Part shown: piece after piece, positions 6,049 through 7,345 of the stretch
How positions within the stretch are numbered: position 1 is the stretch's first letter
Layout: every line of letters starts with the position of its first letter
From: an uncultured Nitrosomonadales bacterium
Lineage (GTDB): Bacteria; Pseudomonadota; Gammaproteobacteria; Burkholderiales; Gallionellaceae
Length of the DNA stretch: 7,345 nt
Direction: 5' to 3'
Assembly: GCA_903934275.1 (NCBI GenBank)
Contig: CAIZNF010000139.1
Span: 1 to 7,345 of the forward strand
The notes under the pieces: model-generated
Databases searched by the model: none
The model's input: only the letters and a program-made list of their open reading frames with translations
Told to the model about the DNA's origin: nothing
Translations under genes and position numbers: made by a program

Positions 6049-6416
6049 AACTCCTTGTTGACATGAATCTCTCGCCGACTTGGGTAACCTCACTAGAGGC
6101 AGGCGGATTTGAGGCGATTCATTGGAGTAAAGTTGGTCAACCTGACGCACCGGATAATCAGCTTTTTGCTTGGGCACGTCAGCACGAATATGTCATCTTT
6201 ACCCATGATCTGGATTTTGGAGCGATGCTGGCGTTAACCGGTGTTGGGTTACCCAGTGTGTTCCAAATACGCACACAGGATGTGTCTCCTGCGGTACTTG
6301 CCCATCGTGCTGTCGTTTTGCTCAGACGTTTTGAAGTGGAGCTGAAGCTGGGTGCGCTGATTGTTGCCGATGAACTGCGTGAACGAGTACGTCTTCTGCC
6401 GCTGGTACCGAGATAA
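6045..6416 (+). CDS. DUF5615 PIN-like protein, likely toxin RNase (VapC45-like)
   Basis: A 123-residue protein matching the DUF5615 (Mut7-C-like, PIN-fold) family. It opens MKLLVDMNLSPTWV with acidic Asp6 on the first strand and Asn8 beside it. It then has GQPDAPDNQLFAWA (Asp34, Asp37) and the family signature VIFTHDLDFGAML (Asp55, Asp57), and ends with a helix-strand region. In PIN-like nucleases such carboxylates bind metal for RNA cleavage, so the catalytic set looks complete and the gene appears intact. The start at 6045 is fixed by the ATGA overlap with the DUF433 gene and by the conserved N-terminus; an in-frame ATG at 6006 lies inside the antitoxin gene. Antitoxin-first order with overlapping genes fits coupled synthesis. 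Base composition looks somewhat less GC-rich than in the efflux genes, which would suit a mobile accessory module, but I have not counted it. Confidence 0.88.
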   Translation: MKLLVDMNLSPTWVTSLEAGGFEAIHWSKVGQPDAPDNQLFAWARQHEYVIFTHDLDFGAMLALTGVGLPSVFQIRTQDVSPAVLAHRAVVLLRRFEVELKLGALIVADELRERVRLLPLVPR

Positions 6417-6557
6417 CAGCATTCATGCAAGTCGCGTGGGAATGAGATAAATTTCAAAATAACGTGAGTCGGTATTCTAATCAGCACTTGATTTTCGGCG
6501 GGTGTTTTGCCAACAGCAGTTTGCAGGCTATGTCGGATACGCTTTATGGTGGACCAA
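6417..6557. other. Intergenic leader upstream of pilQ
   Basis: The 141 bp between the toxin stop and the pilQ start hold no recognisable gene, and in particular no end of a pilP gene. I found no strong hairpin terminator for the toxin-antitoxin unit and no clear -35/-10 pair. A GGTGGA (6548-6553) just before the start may be the ribosome binding site, with short spacing to 6558. pilQ must therefore be read either from a poorly matched promoter here or from upstream. Confidence 0.4.
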
Positions 6558-7345
6558 ATGCACAATATGAGATTATTAGGTTTAGCTGGCTGGATATTTG
6601 TCGGCCTGATGTCGATCACCAGCGGGGTATACGCGCAGAACATCATTACCGCACTGTCCGTTGGTTACAACAGCAGTTCGACAGTTATCAAGGTCGATTT
6701 GGTGCGGCCATTGAGCAAATTGCCGGACACCGAGTTTATTATCAGCCCCTCGCCGCATATTGTGCTCGATTTTCACGATACTGAAAACGGGCTGAGTGAG
6801 CCCGTTCATGAATTTGCTGAAGGTGGGTTGCGCAGTGCCAATATTGTTCAGTCTGGTGGGCGCACGCGATTGATGCTTTATCTCAATGAAATGTTTCTCT
6901 ACAACATCAAAACCGAAGGCAACAGCCTGCTGATCGCTTTGCAAGGCAATACTGGAAATGCGGGTGGCATCGCATTACGCCCTGCCGATACCAAACAGGA
7001 TGCGCAAAGGAAAATGTTGATTTCCGAAACCAATGCACGGCTAAAGGCAAAGCAAGAGGCACAGGCGGCAGAAGAAGAAAAAGCGAAGCAGGCAGCGGAA
7101 GCCAAAGCTGAAGCTGAGCGGGTAAAAGCCGAACAGAAGGCCAAAATTGAAGCCGCAGCACAGGCCAGGAAAACTGCGAAAGCCGAAGCGGCGAAACGGG
7201 TGGCCGAGCAAAAAGCCAAGCTCAAAGCGGAACAGCAAGCTGCCGCGCAAGCCAGGAAAATTGCAGAAGCCGAAGCGGCGAAACGGGTGGCCGAGCAAAA
7301 AGCCAAGCTCAAAGCGGAACAGCAAGCTGCCGCGCAAGCCAGGAA
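6558..7345 (+). CDS. pilQ: Type IV pilus secretin PilQ, N-terminal part; runs off the right edge
   Basis: PilQ forms the outer-membrane channel for type IV pili; only the first 262 codons are here. Residues 1-26 are a signal peptide ending V-Y-A with cleavage before Gln27. Residues 29-130 form an AMIN domain, the peptidoglycan-binding module of PilQ, with FIISPSPHIVLDFHDTENGL and LRSANIVQSGGRTRLMLYLN, closely like the PilQ pattern of aLRSvNvvQaGdRTRLvlnL. From about residue 146 the sequence becomes a highly charged Ala/Lys/Glu/Gln-rich helix, probably coiled coil, with 29-residue tandem repeats. The secretin and N0/N1 domains would lie beyond the edge and are not seen. Starts at 6546, 6558 and 6567 are all in frame; 6558 is chosen as nearest to GGTGGA, and all keep the signal peptide. 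Unlike the usual pilMNOPQ order, the upstream neighbour is a toxin-antitoxin pair. A different AMIN-domain envelope protein is the alternative. Confidence 0.85.
   Translation, partial: MHNMRLLGLAGWIFVGLMSITSGVYAQNIITALSVGYNSSSTVIKVDLVRPLSKLPDTEFIISPSPHIVLDFHDTENGLSEPVHEFAEGGLRSANIVQSGGRTRLMLYLNEMFLYNIKTEGNSLLIALQGNTGNAGGIALRPADTKQDAQRKMLISETNARLKAKQEAQAAEEEKAKQAAEAKAEAERVKAEQKAKIEAAAQARKTAKAEAAKRVAEQKAKLKAEQQAAAQARKIAEAEAAKRVAEQKAKLKAEQQAAAQAR
7164..7345 (+). repeat. 87-bp in-frame tandem repeat in the pilQ linker
   Basis: The period is exactly 87 bp (29 codons). Copy 1 is 7164-7250, copy 2 is 7251-7337, and copy 3 begins at 7338 and is cut by the window end. Copies 1 and 2 differ at only three bases, near their starts, giving Thr to Ile, one silent change and Lys to Glu; from 7180 onward they are identical. 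Each unit encodes ARK, then AEAAKRVAEQKAKLKAEQQ, then AAAQ. Near-identity at the DNA level points to recent duplication, and copy number may vary between strains. Confidence 0.92.

Noticed and set aside
6464..6784. 106-codon plus-strand open frame overlapping the start of pilQ
   Set aside because: It is out of frame with the signal peptide and AMIN domain and resembles nothing; the pilQ frame carries the recognisable domain.
6899..7337. Several Leu/Phe/Ala-rich minus-strand open frames at the right end, looking like membrane proteins
   Set aside because: They are the antisense of the Lys/Glu/Ala-rich pilQ repeats, whose codons read backwards as Phe, Leu, Ala and Ser.
7164..7345. Regular repeats considered as a CRISPR array
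   Set aside because: Copies are contiguous with no spacers, keep the reading frame and encode a continuous helix.

Overview
The window looks like a stretch of a proteobacterial chromosome, most likely a betaproteobacterium; Nitrosomonadales or Gallionellaceae is a guess from overall character only. The basis is the GC-rich coding sequence, an RND efflux operon with a lipoprotein adaptor, a PilQ-type AMIN-domain protein, and small REP-like repeats bounded by GTAG/CTAC between and inside genes.

Layout. Positions 1-345 (minus strand) hold a RimK-family ATP-grasp ligase fragment. It runs off the left edge, and its 5' end is cut by two consecutive stop codons with no start codon. Positions 346-715 form a divergent, gene-poor region holding one short GTAG-type repeat and then a compact promoter. 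In that promoter a near-perfect 15-bp palindrome fills the -35/-10 spacer, and a second copy overlaps the Shine-Dalgarno of the next gene. Positions 716-5671 are a tight plus-strand operon: a TetR-family repressor, a periplasmic efflux adaptor (8-nt overlap) and an RND inner-membrane permease (4-nt ATGA overlap). No outer-membrane channel gene lies in the window, so the pump presumably uses a TolC-like protein encoded elsewhere. The two operators suggest that the TetR protein represses its own operon until an effector binds.

Positions 5672-5817 carry another degenerate GTAG...CTAC repeat and a promoter -10 box. A DUF433/DUF5615 gene pair follows (5818-6416, ATGA overlap). Its architecture is that of a VapBC45-like toxin-antitoxin module with the antitoxin first. 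From 6558 to the right edge runs the 5' part of a type IV pilus secretin gene (pilQ): signal peptide, AMIN domain, then an unusually long Ala/Lys/Glu/Gln-rich linker with an 87-bp (29-residue) tandem repeat that is still running when the window ends.

The most interesting points are these. (i) A 44-bp paired-REP (BIME-like) element sits in frame inside the adaptor's secretion-signal region, giving two possible starts and two possible lipoboxes. (ii) A 9-bp inverted repeat buries the second possible start codon. (iii) The two TetR operators are placed to block both transcription and, possibly, translation. (iv) PilQ has a TolA-like tandem-repeat linker, and pilQ stands next to a toxin-antitoxin module rather than behind pilP. 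None of this by itself establishes a wholly new system. No CRISPR array, tRNA, rRNA or transposase gene was seen.
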